DNA from: Rikenellaceae bacterium
GTDB lineage: Bacteria > Bacteroidota > Bacteroidia > Bacteroidales > Rikenellaceae
Direction: 5' to 3'
Assembly: GCA_015060165.1 (NCBI GenBank)
Contig: SUZC01000002.1
Span: 124,001 to 188,000, forward strand
DNA: 64,000 nucleotides
Shown: piece after piece, positions 34,495 through 45,136 of the stretch
How positions within the stretch are numbered: the stretch's first letter is position 1
Layout of the letters: every line of letters starts with the position of its first letter
Made by a program: the position numbers and the translations under genes
Notes under the pieces: generated by a model
What the model was told of the DNA's origin: nothing
The model's database searches: none
What the model saw: only the letters and a program-made list of their open reading frames with translations

Positions 34495-34526
34495 GTTGTA
34501 TTTGTTGGTTAAATTTAGTATCTTTG
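34495..34526 (+). promoter_or_regulatory. ribokinase promoter
   Basis: GTTG (34495-34498), 20 bp, TATCTTTG (34519-34526). The leader is short, about 20 nt. Confidence 0.6.
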
Positions 34527-34552
34527 GATGTATAATGTAAAATCATATAGTT

Positions 34553-35476
34553 ATGAAAAATATTATAGTCATAGGAAGTAGTAATACCGATATGGTTGTC
34601 AAAACATCTCATCTGCCAGTTGGTGGCGAGACAGTTTTGGGTGGCGATTTCTTTATGAATGCTGGTGGTAAAGGTGCAAATCAGGCTGTCGCTGCATCTC
34701 GATATGGCAATCGAGTGGTGTTCGTAGCCAAGACGGGTGATGATCTGTTTGGCCATCAGGTGCGCGAGTCAATGACGCAGGATGGTATTGTCACCGACTA
34801 TGTCTTTGTAGATAAGGAGCACCCGTCGGGAGTGGCATTGATTACCGTAAATAAAGAGGCCGAGAATTGTATTGTTGTAGCATCGGGTGCCAATGCGCAT
34901 CTTACTCCTGCCGATATCGATACTGCTGCTGAGGAGATTCGTGGTGCACACGTTGTTTTGATGCAGTTGGAGACGCCTATCTCTACGGTCACATATGCTG
35001 CACAAATGGCTGCAAATGCAGGTGTGCCTGTCATTCTTAACCCGGCTCCAGCTCCTGTTGAGCCACTCAGCGATGAGTTGTTGCATAATTTGTTCTTGAT
35101 TACGCCCAACAAGAGCGAGGCTTCGCGCATATCAGGTATCAATATCAAGGATATGGAGAGTGCGCAACGTGCTGCAAAGGCCATCTACGATATGGGTCCA
35201 AAGAATGTAATTGTCACCCTTGGTAGCGATGGATCTTTGGTCTACGACGGAGCTATGTTTATGCGTGTCGAGGCGTTGAAGGTTGATGCTGTCGATACCA
35301 CTGCAGCGGGCGACACCTACAATGGCGTGTTGGCGAGTGTCTTGGCCGAGGGGCGTAGCTTGATAGATGCTGTCCGCGAGGCTAATGTGGCAGCTGCTAT
35401 TAGTGTGACGCGTATGGGCGCACAACCCGCAGCACCTACACGTGAGGAGATTATGCAATTCAAGCGAAAAAAGTAA
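34553..35476 (+). CDS. rbsK: ribokinase
   Basis: A 307-aa PfkB-family sugar kinase. GSSNTDMVV at the N-terminus, the GGKGANQAVAASRYG signature (about 42-56) and DTTAAGDTYNG with the catalytic Asp (about 247-257) match ribokinase. It phosphorylates D-ribose to ribose-5-phosphate. It is followed at 47 bp by a GRP-type sugar transporter, which supports a pentose role; deoxyribose or another pentose remains possible. Confidence 0.9.
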   Translation: MKNIIVIGSSNTDMVVKTSHLPVGGETVLGGDFFMNAGGKGANQAVAASRYGNRVVFVAKTGDDLFGHQVRESMTQDGIVTDYVFVDKEHPSGVALITVNKEAENCIVVASGANAHLTPADIDTAAEEIRGAHVVLMQLETPISTVTYAAQMAANAGVPVILNPAPAPVEPLSDELLHNLFLITPNKSEASRISGINIKDMESAQRAAKAIYDMGPKNVIVTLGSDGSLVYDGAMFMRVEALKVDAVDTTAAGDTYNGVLASVLAEGRSLIDAVREANVAAAISVTRMGAQPAAPTREEIMQFKRKK

Positions 35477-35523
35477 TCACTCAGCCATTTGAATTAGAAA
35501 TTTTAACTAAAAACTACTAGTAT

Positions 35524-36534
35524 ATGTTTATCGTTCACAGTTATTTGTTGGCAGTTGTTTTCTGCTTTATTACAATGCTTTGTTGGGGCTCATGGGGAAA
35601 TACTCAGAAGCTTGCAGGTAAGACTTGGCGTTATGAGCTATTCTATTGGGACTATGTTATCGGAATGGTATTGTTTGCTCTGCTTATTGGTTTGACGATG
35701 GGTAGTATGGGTTCTCAGGGCCGTCCGTTTATTGAGGATTTGATGCAGGCTAATGGCTCAGGTATTTTGAGCGTGCTTGTTGGTGGTGTGATCTTCAATG
35801 CGTCTAATATCCTGCTGTCTGCATCGGTGTCGTTGGCGGGTATGTCGGTGGCCTTCCCATTAGGCGTTGGCTTGGCTTTGGTTCTGGGCGTGATAATCAA
35901 TTATTTGGGAGCTCCTAAGGGCGATCCTATGTTGCTCTTCTTGGGAGTTGCTCTGATTGTCGTTGCTATCGTATGTAATGGTATCGCATCGGGTCGCATG
36001 GCCAAGGGCGGTGAGCAGAGTAAGTCTAACCGTAAGGGTATGATTCTCTCGGTTGTGGCAGGTGTGTTGATGTCGTTCTTTTACCGCTTTGTGGCAGCAG
36101 CTATGGATCTTGACAATTTCGAGCAGCCCACAGCTGGAATGCTTACTCCCTATTCTGCCATATTCGTATTTTCGATTGGCGTCTTGATTAGTAACTTTGT
36201 ATTCAATACATTTGTGATGCGTCGTCCGTTTGTTGGCGAGCCTGTTTCGTATAGTGAATACTTCAAGGGCTCAATATCAACTCACTTGGTTGGTATCTTG
36301 GGTGGTGCAATCTGGTGCCTTGGTACAGCATTTAGCTATATTGCGGCCGGTAAGGCTGGTGCAGCTATTTCGTATGCGTTAGGTCAGGGTGCACCTATGA
36401 TTGCCGCCATCTGGGGTGTCTTCATCTGGAAGGAGTTTAAGGGTAGCGATTCAAAGACCAATTGGCTATTGGGCATTATGTTCCTATTCTTTATTGTTGG
36501 ATTGGGTCTGATTGTTCTCTCTGGCGGAAATTAA
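35524..36534 (+). CDS. GRP/DMT-type sugar transporter (probable ribose or pentose permease)
   Basis: A 336-aa protein with about ten membrane segments. CWGSWGNTQKLAGKTWRYELFY at the N-terminus is the pattern of glucose/ribose porter (GRP, RhaT-like) members of the drug/metabolite transporter superfamily, and the halves are repeated. Placement next to ribokinase suggests ribose import across the inner membrane (inference). A strong terminator closes the pair. Confidence 0.8.
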   Translation: MFIVHSYLLAVVFCFITMLCWGSWGNTQKLAGKTWRYELFYWDYVIGMVLFALLIGLTMGSMGSQGRPFIEDLMQANGSGILSVLVGGVIFNASNILLSASVSLAGMSVAFPLGVGLALVLGVIINYLGAPKGDPMLLFLGVALIVVAIVCNGIASGRMAKGGEQSKSNRKGMILSVVAGVLMSFFYRFVAAAMDLDNFEQPTAGMLTPYSAIFVFSIGVLISNFVFNTFVMRRPFVGEPVSYSEYFKGSISTHLVGILGGAIWCLGTAFSYIAAGKAGAAISYALGQGAPMIAAIWGVFIWKEFKGSDSKTNWLLGIMFLFFIVGLGLIVLSGGN

Positions 36535-36556
36535 TGTTTTACGATATATCCATCTT

Positions 36557-36594
36557 AGCAGAGCTGTCTAATAATAGATAGCTCTGCTTTTTTA
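36557..36594 (+). terminator. terminator after the sugar transporter
   Basis: AGCAGAGCT (36557-36565) pairs with AGCTCTGCT (36580-36588), extended by an inner GTCT/AGAT. A T-run follows. Confidence 0.88.
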
Positions 36595-36721
36595 TGTGAT
36601 ACCGATATATTGTGTTCTGCGATGTGCTTTTCTTGCTTGTGCGATAGTAAAAAACATAGTTTTTACTATCTTTGCAATTAGAGAGACCCGATTGGGTTAC
36701 ATAAAGACTAAACTTAAACAA

Positions 36722-39130
36722 ATGAAACGAATAATTTTATCTCTCTTTTTTGCGTTGTCAACGTTTTGTGCCTATACGCAGAATCCGAATACATCGGTTG
36801 TCGGTAAGGTTGTCGATGCGCAGACCAATGCCCCTATCGAGTATGCTGATGTGGTTATTACCGATTCCGAGAATAATACAATCACCCATACCCAAGTAAA
36901 GGATGGAGCATTCCGTATTCCTGTTGTTCGCAAGGGCGAGTTCATCTTGTCGGTTATGATTGTCGGTTATCAACCTTATGCGAGCGAGCCTATGCGTTTC
37001 GGAGAGGGCCCTGTTGATATGGGGACAATCAAACTTGCGATGGTTGAGAATGGTTTGAAGGAGGTTGTGGTGTCGAGTGAGCGAAGTAAAATCGTCTATA
37101 AACTCGATCGTCAGACTCTCAGTGGCTCGGCATCGTTGTCGGCTTCTGGAGGTACAGCTGTTGATGTGTTGAGAATGGCCCCATCGGTAAGAATCGATGC
37201 TGAAGGTAACGTTTCGTTCCGAGGTAGTTCGGGCTTTTTGGTCTATGTCGATGGTAAGCAGAGTATGCTTGAGGGTACTCAGGCCTTGGCGCAAATTGCT
37301 GCAGCTAATATCGAGGATATCGAAATTATTACTACTCCATCGGCTCGATATCGTGCTGATGGCGATGTGGGTATTATCAATATAATTACTAAAAAACACG
37401 ACGAGCAGGGTTTTAGCGGTATGTTCAATGTCTCGGGTAATACTATCGGAGGCTGGACTTTGGATGCTTTGCTTAGCTATCGTAAGGGTGCGAGTCGCTG
37501 GTTTGTGGGAGCGAATGGCTCTCAGGTGAAGGGCAGGAGTGATTTCCACCAGCTAAAGAGCACTATTGTTGATGATTATATCACGACTTCCGATGCCGAC
37601 GGAGAACGATATAGCAGTATCGATTCTCAAATTGGTCGTGTAGGTTGGGAGTTTAATAAGTCCAATCATCAATTGGTTTTTGAATTGCAGGGAGGAATGA
37701 GTCGCTGGCTTAATGGCGGCGATATGCTCTATTATGAGCACCGAGAGCAGGGTGGAAATGTCATCAATGATGCCACTTACGATAGCCATGACCACAATTT
37801 CATCGAGAAGCATATTGGTCAGTTGTCAACCAACTATGTCTGGAAAATCAACGATAAGGGCGATAAATTTTCGATCGATGGCCGTCTGCGTTACGATTGG
37901 TATTCGTTGGAGTATACCGAAAGTAACCTTTTTGAGTTGTCGGGTGCGCGATATGAGGGAACTCGTGGCTATGAGACTGAGCATCATTGGGACTTCGATG
38001 GTTCGATCAACTACGAGAAGCATTTCCGCGACGAGGGTAAAATGGAACTCGGTTATCAGTATACATCATATAGCGAGCACGGTGATTATAAAATTCGTTA
38101 TTGGGATCGTGCCGCACAAGATTATGAGTGGCAGGATAATATGTATACACCCTTCTTCTATCGTCGACAAATTCACTCGGCATACTTGATGCTTACCGAT
38201 AAGTTCGGTCCTGTTAGAGTCGATGCAGGTGTTAGAGCCGAGAATATGATTGATGAGCTTACGATCGATGTTGAGGGTGCAGATCGCGATGTAAAACGCT
38301 TGGAGTTATATCCTTCAACCCATATTGCCTACGAAGCTCCCAACAACAATATCTTCTCTGTCGGATATTCGTATCGTACGAATCGTGCTGGAGTGTGGAA
38401 GTTGGAGCCATATATCACATATAAGGATTATTACACCCGCTTAACAGGTAACCCTGATCTTGCTCCAGAGTATATCCATTCAGCCGAGATTGGTTATCGC
38501 AAGACCTTTGCACAGTCAAATTCATTGGCTGTAACGGGATATTATCGCAATCGTCGTGGCACATACGACCTTATTCGTGTCGCATTTGAGCCAGGTGTTA
38601 CACTCGACTCTTTGATAAATGCGGGTCATGATAGGACCTATGGTGTTGAGGCTAACTTGCAGACTCGCAATACCCGTTGGTGGGATATGACACTTAATGC
38701 AAGCGTCTTCAATTACAAGTTTACGGCCGATTTTGTTGGAAGTAGCGATTCTGAGAATACAAGTTATGCGGTGTCGATGATTAATAATTTCACACTTGGT
38801 CCTACAACACGTATGCAGTTCGATGCCAATGTGATAGGTCCTAATGTTCTAACCCAGGGCCGCGAGGAGGCGTATTGTTATTTCGATTTGGCTATACGAC
38901 AGGAGTTCTTTAAGAAGAGGTTGTATCTCTCTTTTGTGGCACACGACCTCTTCCGAACGGCCCGATATGACTATATTCGTGATTCACAAACCCTGAAGGC
39001 AACAACTTATGTCAAACCTCGCTATCCGCATCTAACGTTGTCGCTAAGCTACAACTTTAATTCAACTGCCCGCAAGGAGCAGAAGGGTGCAGTATCGTCT
39101 GGTGCAGCCTTTACAGGAAAAGATTTCTAA
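36722..39130 (+). CDS. TonB-dependent receptor, outer-membrane beta-barrel family
   Basis: An 802-aa outer-membrane protein. The ATG at 36722 gives the signal peptide MKRIILSLFFALSTFCAYTQ. A carboxypeptidase-regulatory-like domain (VVGKVVDAQTNAPIEYADV) is followed by a plug (DVLRMAPSVRIDAEGNVSFRG, then INIITKK) and a barrel of the OMP_b-brl_3 type. It is not a SusC (no SusD partner and shorter). A -7 box TATCTTTG lies at 36667-36674 with no good -33 box. Substrate unknown. The glucanotransferase gene follows at 57 bp, but a functional link is not proven. Confidence 0.85.
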   Translation: MKRIILSLFFALSTFCAYTQNPNTSVVGKVVDAQTNAPIEYADVVITDSENNTITHTQVKDGAFRIPVVRKGEFILSVMIVGYQPYASEPMRFGEGPVDMGTIKLAMVENGLKEVVVSSERSKIVYKLDRQTLSGSASLSASGGTAVDVLRMAPSVRIDAEGNVSFRGSSGFLVYVDGKQSMLEGTQALAQIAAANIEDIEIITTPSARYRADGDVGIINIITKKHDEQGFSGMFNVSGNTIGGWTLDALLSYRKGASRWFVGANGSQVKGRSDFHQLKSTIVDDYITTSDADGERYSSIDSQIGRVGWEFNKSNHQLVFELQGGMSRWLNGGDMLYYEHREQGGNVINDATYDSHDHNFIEKHIGQLSTNYVWKINDKGDKFSIDGRLRYDWYSLEYTESNLFELSGARYEGTRGYETEHHWDFDGSINYEKHFRDEGKMELGYQYTSYSEHGDYKIRYWDRAAQDYEWQDNMYTPFFYRRQIHSAYLMLTDKFGPVRVDAGVRAENMIDELTIDVEGADRDVKRLELYPSTHIAYEAPNNNIFSVGYSYRTNRAGVWKLEPYITYKDYYTRLTGNPDLAPEYIHSAEIGYRKTFAQSNSLAVTGYYRNRRGTYDLIRVAFEPGVTLDSLINAGHDRTYGVEANLQTRNTRWWDMTLNASVFNYKFTADFVGSSDSENTSYAVSMINNFTLGPTTRMQFDANVIGPNVLTQGREEAYCYFDLAIRQEFFKKRLYLSFVAHDLFRTARYDYIRDSQTLKATTYVKPRYPHLTLSLSYNFNSTARKEQKGAVSSGAAFTGKDF

Positions 39131-39187
39131 TTTATGATAATCTGATAGCAGTGCTGGCGTTGAAGGTGGCATGCGAATGATTATATT

Positions 39188-41644
39188 ATGAAAAGATTTA
39201 ATATTGAATATTTTACCTCTTGCGGAGAGTCGTTGTATATGCGTCTTGACGACTCGCGTAGGATTGCTATGAGTTCTAATGGTAATGGTATCTGGTCGGC
39301 TGAGGTTGAACTTGGTTATGGGGTATCATACGGATACGAGCTCTGCTCTTCAGATGGAGAGGTGTTGCGTCGCGAAGAGTTTGGCAATCATCGTGTTATG
39401 GCCGATGGCGACGTGGAGTTTTTCGATCATTGGTTGGATTTACCGCAAGATAAGCAATTTTATTCATCTCTGTTTACAGAGGGCGTTTTTCGAAGAGATA
39501 TTACATCTGATGCACTGCAAATTGCAAATAATCAGCTTGTTGTGTATGTTGATGCTCCTACTCTGCGATCTGGCGAGCGCTTGGCTATAGTTGGCTCTGC
39601 GGCAGAGATGGGAGAGTGGAGAGTCGATAATGCATTGTTAATGAATGATTCGCAAGCACCTACTTGGAGTGTCGCATTACCTCGTTCCGTGGCGGGATCT
39701 GAATATAAGTTTGTTATATTGGATAGCTCAACAAACGCTTTAATTCAATTCGAGCAAGGTGATAATCGTGTATTCCCCACAAGCGACTCAGAGTGTGTGA
39801 TCGTCAGTGGTTTACGCTTGCGCGACGGTCGACGTCCATGGCGAGGAGCCGGTGTGGCAATTCCATTGTTCTCAATTCGTAGTGCCGATGATTGGGGGTG
39901 TGGCGATTTCAAGAGCCTAACCTTGTTGGGCGAGTGGGCAGCAAGCGTAGGAATGTCTGTTATTCAGCTTCTTCCGATAAATGACACTACAGCCAGTGGT
40001 AGTTGGCGAGACTCGTATCCCTATAATGCAATCTCGTCGTTTGCTCTTCATCCAATCTATCTCGATCCACGAGGCGCCGCTAAGATTTGTGATTCGGTTG
40101 CTGATGCATCTCAGAAGAGGAAAATTGTCTATCGCTTGAAGAGATATGCAGCGATGGCAGCTCCGCTTAATGAGTTGCAGTCGGTTGATTACGAGCAGGT
40201 GGTAAAGCTCAAGGATGATTTCCTCAGGGAGCTCTATCGGTTGTGTGGCGCACAGGTGTTAAATACGGCTGAATATAAAGAGTTTTTCAAACAGAGTCGG
40301 GAATGGCTGTTGCCATATATGGTCTATTGTACTTTGCGGGAAAGAAATCATATGGTCGATTTTAAGTCGTGGCCAGCACTCTCAAAGTTTAGCGCCAGAA
40401 AGGTGTCGAATTTTGCTAAGGAAAATGCTGACGAGGTTGGTTTCTATGGTTTTGTACAGTATCTGCTCGATGTCGAGTTGCGCGAGGCCCGTGAGAAGTT
40501 GCATCGTTGTGGCGTTGCATTGAAGGGTGATATTCCTATTGGGGTGTCACCTGTGAGTGTAGATGTATGGTCTGCCCCTGAGCTATATAATACCACAATG
40601 TCGGCAGGTGCTCCACCCGACGCTTTTGCGGAGGATGGGCAGAATTGGGGTTTCCCGACCTATAATTGGGAGCGTATGGCGCAGGATGATTATGCATGGT
40701 GGCGTAGTCGATTGGCTAAGATGGCACGCTATTTCGATGCCTATCGAATTGATCACATATTGGGATTTTTCCGTATATGGGAGGTGCCACGTGGTGCTAA
40801 GAGTGCTATATTGGGTCACTTCTATCCTTCGATACCATACTCGGCAGAGCAGATAATTGATGCCGGGTTTGAGTTTGATCGTGAGTTGCACGTTGCAAGC
40901 GATATTTCGTCGGTAGATACGCTATTTGTTCCATATCCTGGTGAAGAAGAGTTGTTTGTGCCCCGTATAGAAGGGTATAAGTGCAGTAAATTTGCCAAAC
41001 TGGAAGATAAACAGAAGGATGCATATCTGCGTCTGCATGAGGAGTTCTTCTATCATCGGCATAACGAATTTTGGAAGGCTAATGCTATGCGTCGTCTACC
41101 CCGTTTGATGGCGTCGAATGGTATGCTCACTTGTGGGGAGGATTTGGGTATGATTCCTGCTTGTGTGCCAGAGGTTATGGAAAGCGAGAGAATATTATCG
41201 TTGGAGATTGAGCGTATGCCCAAGAGTATGGGCGTGGCATTTGGTGATACATTAAGCTATCCATATCTCTCGGTTGCAGCCACATCGACTCATGATATGT
41301 CGACCATCAGAGGGTGGTGGCGTGAGGATTACGCCCTTACTCAGAGATATTGGCACGAGGTGTTGCATCGTGATGGGGAGGCAGAAAAGGAGTGTTCTGG
41401 CCGAACCGCCCATATGATTATTGAGCGACATATGTTGTCGGGTTCGATGTTGGCAATTCTTCCTTTGCAGGATTGGTTAGCCATCGATGAACAGTTACGA
41501 GCTTGCGATCCCGATGCTGAGCGAATAAATGTTCCAGCAAATCCAAATCATTATTGGCGTTATCGTATGCATTTAACCGTGGAGCAGTTGCGCAGGGAGG
41601 AGAATTTTAATAGTGTAGTTAGAGAACTCGTTGAGATTCGGTAG
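39188..41644 (+). CDS. malQ: 4-alpha-glucanotransferase (GH77, DPE2-like with N-terminal starch-binding domains)
   Basis: An 818-aa amylomaltase. The first 230 or so residues are two CBM20-like modules (the second contains RLAIVGSAAEMGEW, about 140-153). The GH77 domain has nucleophile Asp522 in YRIDHILGFFRIWEVP, acid/base Glu651 in CGEDLGMIP, and a third acidic residue in STHDMSTIRGWW. The layout resembles plant DPE2 and its Bacteroidetes relatives. It moves glucan segments between alpha-1,4-glucans. No signal peptide is seen, so it is cytoplasmic and probably serves glycogen/maltodextrin turnover. A terminator follows. Confidence 0.92.
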   Translation: MKRFNIEYFTSCGESLYMRLDDSRRIAMSSNGNGIWSAEVELGYGVSYGYELCSSDGEVLRREEFGNHRVMADGDVEFFDHWLDLPQDKQFYSSLFTEGVFRRDITSDALQIANNQLVVYVDAPTLRSGERLAIVGSAAEMGEWRVDNALLMNDSQAPTWSVALPRSVAGSEYKFVILDSSTNALIQFEQGDNRVFPTSDSECVIVSGLRLRDGRRPWRGAGVAIPLFSIRSADDWGCGDFKSLTLLGEWAASVGMSVIQLLPINDTTASGSWRDSYPYNAISSFALHPIYLDPRGAAKICDSVADASQKRKIVYRLKRYAAMAAPLNELQSVDYEQVVKLKDDFLRELYRLCGAQVLNTAEYKEFFKQSREWLLPYMVYCTLRERNHMVDFKSWPALSKFSARKVSNFAKENADEVGFYGFVQYLLDVELREAREKLHRCGVALKGDIPIGVSPVSVDVWSAPELYNTTMSAGAPPDAFAEDGQNWGFPTYNWERMAQDDYAWWRSRLAKMARYFDAYRIDHILGFFRIWEVPRGAKSAILGHFYPSIPYSAEQIIDAGFEFDRELHVASDISSVDTLFVPYPGEEELFVPRIEGYKCSKFAKLEDKQKDAYLRLHEEFFYHRHNEFWKANAMRRLPRLMASNGMLTCGEDLGMIPACVPEVMESERILSLEIERMPKSMGVAFGDTLSYPYLSVAATSTHDMSTIRGWWREDYALTQRYWHEVLHRDGEAEKECSGRTAHMIIERHMLSGSMLAILPLQDWLAIDEQLRACDPDAERINVPANPNHYWRYRMHLTVEQLRREENFNSVVRELVEIR

Positions 41645-41662
41645 CGTAATAGCTATAAATTG

Positions 41663-41702
41663 AAAAGGAGGTTAACCAATGCGGCTAACCTCCTTTTTTT
41701 GA
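41663..41702 (+). terminator. terminator of malQ (possibly bidirectional)
   Basis: AAAAGGAGGTTA (41663-41674) pairs perfectly with TAACCTCCTTTT (41686-41697) and continues into T. Confidence 0.9.
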
Positions 41703-41738
41703 GTAAAAACCAATTTTTGTTTGGTCTGGTATGTGAAT

Positions 41739-42113
41739 TTATTTACGTACAACGGTATGACCAAAGGGCATCAACGCGAGCACCATAAGTTTGAAGTGTT
41801 GCATGCCGAATGGGATACCAATAATTGTGATGCAGAAGATAACACCCATTGTAAGGTGGCCAATTGCAACCTCAATACCACCAAAAATAATCCACAATAC
41901 GTTGAGTAAAATCGACAAGCATCCCATTGGAGTTTTGTTCTGAACAACCTCGCCGCCGAATGGCCACAAGGCAAACATTCCAAGTTTCATAATCTGCACA
42001 CCGAAGGGAATACCTACAATTGTAAGACACAATACAAGACCTCCAAAAAGGTAACCTAACGATAGAAGGATACCTCCGAAGATCACCCAAATAATATTGC
42101 CAATCAGATTCAT
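41739..42113 (-). CDS. YccF-domain inner-membrane protein
   Basis: A 124-aa membrane protein made of two similar halves, each with a GxxxW/IxxGG helix and an IVGIPFG or IIGIPFG motif followed by a hydrophobic helix ending in WPFG or MPFG. This is the YccF repeat. Function is unknown. It lies 62 bp downstream of ilvA on the same strand with no clear terminator between them, so readthrough from the BCAA operon is possible. Confidence 0.85.
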   Translation of the reverse strand: MNLIGNIIWVIFGGILLSLGYLFGGLVLCLTIVGIPFGVQIMKLGMFALWPFGGEVVQNKTPMGCLSILLNVLWIIFGGIEVAIGHLTMGVIFCITIIGIPFGMQHFKLMVLALMPFGHTVVRK

Positions 42114-42175
42114 TTTATGTAAGTTTTAGTGAATAAATTAATTGTCACTTTTCAAATCACAACCGTTTAATCGAT

Positions 42176-43441
42176 CTATCCAATTAAAAATTCGAATAGA
42201 TTTGGATTGTCGTTCAGATACTCATAATCGATATTGTCGCGCTTCATACGCTCTGTAAGACCCTTGAAATCGGCAGGGTTTTGCAACTCAATACCAATCA
42301 GTACCGGACCCTTTTCGCGGTTGGTTTTTTTCTTATACTCGAAGTATGTGATATCATCGTGCGGACCAAGTACGTTGCTTACGAAGTTCTGCAATGCTCC
42401 TGCACGCTGAGGGAATCGTACCACGAAGTAATGCTTCAATCCTTCGTATAGCAAAGAGCGCTCCTTGATATCCTCCATACGGACAATATCGTTGTTGCTA
42501 CCACTTACAACGCATACCACATTCTTCCCCTTGATCTGTTCGCGATAGTAGTCCAATGCGCTGATACTCAATGCTCCGGCGGGCTCAACAACGATGGCGT
42601 TAAAATTGTAGAGATTAAGTATCGTAGAGCATACCTTGCCTTCGGGAACGGTAATGATATCATCGAGTACTTCGCGGCAGATGTCGAATGTGATGTCGCC
42701 AACGCGTTGTACGGCTGCACCATCGACAAACTTGTCAACCTGGTCCAATGCAGTCACTTTGCCGCACTCGAATGAATGCTTCATTCCGGCTGCTCCTGCC
42801 GGTTCAACTCCAATAATCTTTGTCGAGGGAGACATCTGTTTATATACCGCACCTATGCCCGATGCCAAACCTCCACCTCCGATAGGAACAAATATGTAGT
42901 CAATCGCAACGGGGCTCTGTTGCAAAATTTCAAGGCCAACGGTGCCTTGTCCTTCAATGATTTTGGGATCATTGAAGGGTGGGATAAAGGTCTTGCCCTC
43001 CTTTTCCGATGCCTCGATTGCGGCTGCATTTGCCTGGTCGAAGGTATCGCCAACCAATACTACCTCAATCGCATCGCCACCAAACATCTTGACCTGATTG
43101 ATCTTCTGCTTGGGTGTGGTTACTGGCATATAAATCTTGCCGTTAATGCCCAACTTATTGCAGGATAGTGCGACACCTTGTGCGTGGTTACCTGCGCTGG
43201 CGCATACTATTCCTCGCTCGGTCTGCTCGGCCGATAGAGAGCGAATCTTGTTGTAGGCTCCGCGAATCTTGTATGAGCGTACCATCTGCAAATCCTCGCG
43301 TTTGAGCATTACTTCAGCATCATAATCCTTCGAGAGGTTGTGGTTAGCCATCAGCGGAGTCGGGCTAAGAATCTCGCGCAAGGTGTGTTCGGCGCTCATT
43401 ATATCGTTTAGAGCCGGGAAATATCTATTTTGATTACTCAT
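42176..43441 (-). CDS. ilvA: threonine ammonia-lyase (biosynthetic type, one ACT-like domain)
   Basis: A 421-aa PLP enzyme. The PLP Lys is in RSYKIRGAYN near residue 58, the phosphate loop is IGGGGLASG near 192, and SGSNND follows near 320. The C-terminal 85 residues form a single ACT-like regulatory domain (HYFVVRFPQRAGALQNFV), the short IlvA form. It makes 2-oxobutyrate from threonine for isoleucine synthesis and is typically inhibited by isoleucine. It is the last biosynthetic gene of the operon, 12 bp after leuB. Confidence 0.93.
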   Translation of the reverse strand: MSNQNRYFPALNDIMSAEHTLREILSPTPLMANHNLSKDYDAEVMLKREDLQMVRSYKIRGAYNKIRSLSAEQTERGIVCASAGNHAQGVALSCNKLGINGKIYMPVTTPKQKINQVKMFGGDAIEVVLVGDTFDQANAAAIEASEKEGKTFIPPFNDPKIIEGQGTVGLEILQQSPVAIDYIFVPIGGGGLASGIGAVYKQMSPSTKIIGVEPAGAAGMKHSFECGKVTALDQVDKFVDGAAVQRVGDITFDICREVLDDIITVPEGKVCSTILNLYNFNAIVVEPAGALSISALDYYREQIKGKNVVCVVSGSNNDIVRMEDIKERSLLYEGLKHYFVVRFPQRAGALQNFVSNVLGPHDDITYFEYKKKTNREKGPVLIGIELQNPADFKGLTERMKRDNIDYEYLNDNPNLFEFLIG

Positions 43442-43453
43442 ATTTGTCAGGAT

Positions 43454-44521
43454 TTAGATATTTGCTGCAATGAAATCACCAACTTCAGTTGTCGTACTTG
43501 GCTTAATGCCTGCGGGAGCTATATCCTCCGTTACAATATTCTTCTCTATCGAGAGATTTACCGCACGGCGAATAGCAGCGCCTGCCTCTGCATCGGCAAA
43601 GGCATACTCAAACATCATTGCAGCCGACAAAATGGTTGCAATCGGGTTGGCGATATTCTTACCTGCGGCTTGTGGATATGAGCCGTGAATTGGCTCAAAG
43701 AGCGATGTGCCTGTACCGATTGAGGCCGATGGAAGCAGACCGAGTGAACCTGTGATAACACTTGCTTCATCGGTGAGAATATCTCCAAACATATTTTCGG
43801 TGACAATTACGTCAAAGTGGCGTGGCTGTTGGATAATTTTCATCGCAGCATTGTCTACGAACATATATTCAACCTCTACCGACGGATACTCTGCTGCAAT
43901 CTGCTTGGCAGTTTCGCGCCACAAGCGAGAGGTGGCAAGGACATTTGCCTTATCAACTACGGTAAGTTTGCCTCGTCGTTGAGCTGCATATTCAAATCCC
44001 AAGCGGCAGATGCGCTCAATCTCGGAACGAGTATATACGCAGGTGTCGTATGCTGTGTTTCCATCCTCAGAGCGACCCTGTGGACGACCAAAGTACAATC
44101 CACCTGTAAGTTCGCGTACGCAAATAAAATCGGCATCCTCTACCAAATCGTGGCGCAGGGGTGAGCGATGCAATAGCGATTGGAATGTTTCTATGGGTCG
44201 CAAGTTGGCATACAGACCCAACTTTTTGCGCATAGCCAATAGACCTTGCTCAGGACGAACCTTGGCCTCTGGATTATTATCGAAACGGGGATCTCCGATA
44301 GCTCCAAACAAAACGGCATCAGAGTCCATACACACCTGATGGGTCTGTTCCGGGTAGGGGTCTCCCACTGCATTGATAGCTGAAGCTCCGACAAGAGCGT
44401 GGGTGTAGGTTACTTGGTAATCAAACTTCTTGGCTACTGCATCAACTGCTTTAATGGCTTGTGATACTATTTCTGGTCCAATACCGTCTCCAGGAAGTAC
44501 GGCAATCTTAATATTCTTCAT
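43454..44521 (-). CDS. leuB: 3-isopropylmalate dehydrogenase
   Basis: A 355-aa decarboxylating dehydrogenase. [11 protein letters not shown] is the N-terminal signature, [15 protein letters not shown] the substrate-binding segment, and [25 protein letters not shown] the metal/NAD region; [12 protein letters not shown] lies near the C-terminus. It oxidises 3-isopropylmalate in leucine synthesis. It is followed closely by ilvA and preceded by leuD (8 bp). Confidence 0.95.
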   Translation of the reverse strand: MKNIKIAVLPGDGIGPEIVSQAIKAVDAVAKKFDYQVTYTHALVGASAINAVGDPYPEQTHQVCMDSDAVLFGAIGDPRFDNNPEAKVRPEQGLLAMRKKLGLYANLRPIETFQSLLHRSPLRHDLVEDADFICVRELTGGLYFGRPQGRSEDGNTAYDTCVYTRSEIERICRLGFEYAAQRRGKLTVVDKANVLATSRLWRETAKQIAAEYPSVEVEYMFVDNAAMKIIQQPRHFDVIVTENMFGDILTDEASVITGSLGLLPSASIGTGTSLFEPIHGSYPQAAGKNIANPIATILSAAMMFEYAFADAEAGAAIRRAVNLSIEKNIVTEDIAPAGIKPSTTTEVGDFIAANI

Positions 44522-44529
44522 TATTCCAA

Positions 44530-45120
44530 CTATTTTTTAGACTCCTCAAATGTGGCAATCTCTTGACGCAGGGTTACAAGATAATCGACATCGTCGTAAC
44601 CGTTAATCATACATTCACGTTTATAAGGCGGTATGTTGAAGCTCTCTTTGCTTGTTGTGCCGGCAATCTCAATAGTTTGCTCCAAAAGATCGATACAAAT
44701 CTCTGTTGCAGGATTCTCCTTAAGAGCAGAGAATATCTGAGCAAGCATAGCCTCACTCACTGTTACAGGGAGCAATTGGTTGTTGAGTGCATTGTTGCGG
44801 AAAATATCGGCAAAATGGCTCGAAACGACAGCTCTGAAGCCTGCATCAGCGATAGCCCAAGCAGCATGTTCGCGGCTCGAACCGCAGCCAAAATTCTTTC
44901 CAACAACCAAGATAGGTCCTGCGTACACCCCTTTGTTCATTACGAACTCGGGCTTAGGATTACCATCGTTGTCATATCTCCAATCGCGGAAGAGATTCTT
45001 GCCGAAACCTTCGCGCGAAGTCGACTTAAGGAATCGGGCCGGGATAATCTGATCGGTATCGATGTTCTCAATCGGCAATGGAATGGCCGTTGCTGAGAGT
45101 GTAGTAAATTTCTGTTTCAT
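44530..45120 (-). CDS. leuD: 3-isopropylmalate dehydratase small subunit
   Basis: A 196-aa subunit. The swivel domain carries [16 protein letters not shown] and the [13 protein letters not shown] motif. It forms the isopropylmalate isomerase with LeuC. It is 16 bp downstream of leuC in the operon. Confidence 0.96.
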   Translation of the reverse strand: MKQKFTTLSATAIPLPIENIDTDQIIPARFLKSTSREGFGKNLFRDWRYDNDGNPKPEFVMNKGVYAGPILVVGKNFGCGSSREHAAWAIADAGFRAVVSSHFADIFRNNALNNQLLPVTVSEAMLAQIFSALKENPATEICIDLLEQTIEIAGTTSKESFNIPPYKRECMINGYDDVDYLVTLRQEIATFEESKK

Positions 45121-45136
45121 AACTCATTCAGATTAA

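Noticed and set aside
36596..36721. N-terminal extension of the TonB receptor frame
   Set aside because: It contains the -7 box TATCTTTG at 36667, and the signal peptide starts only at the ATG at 36722.
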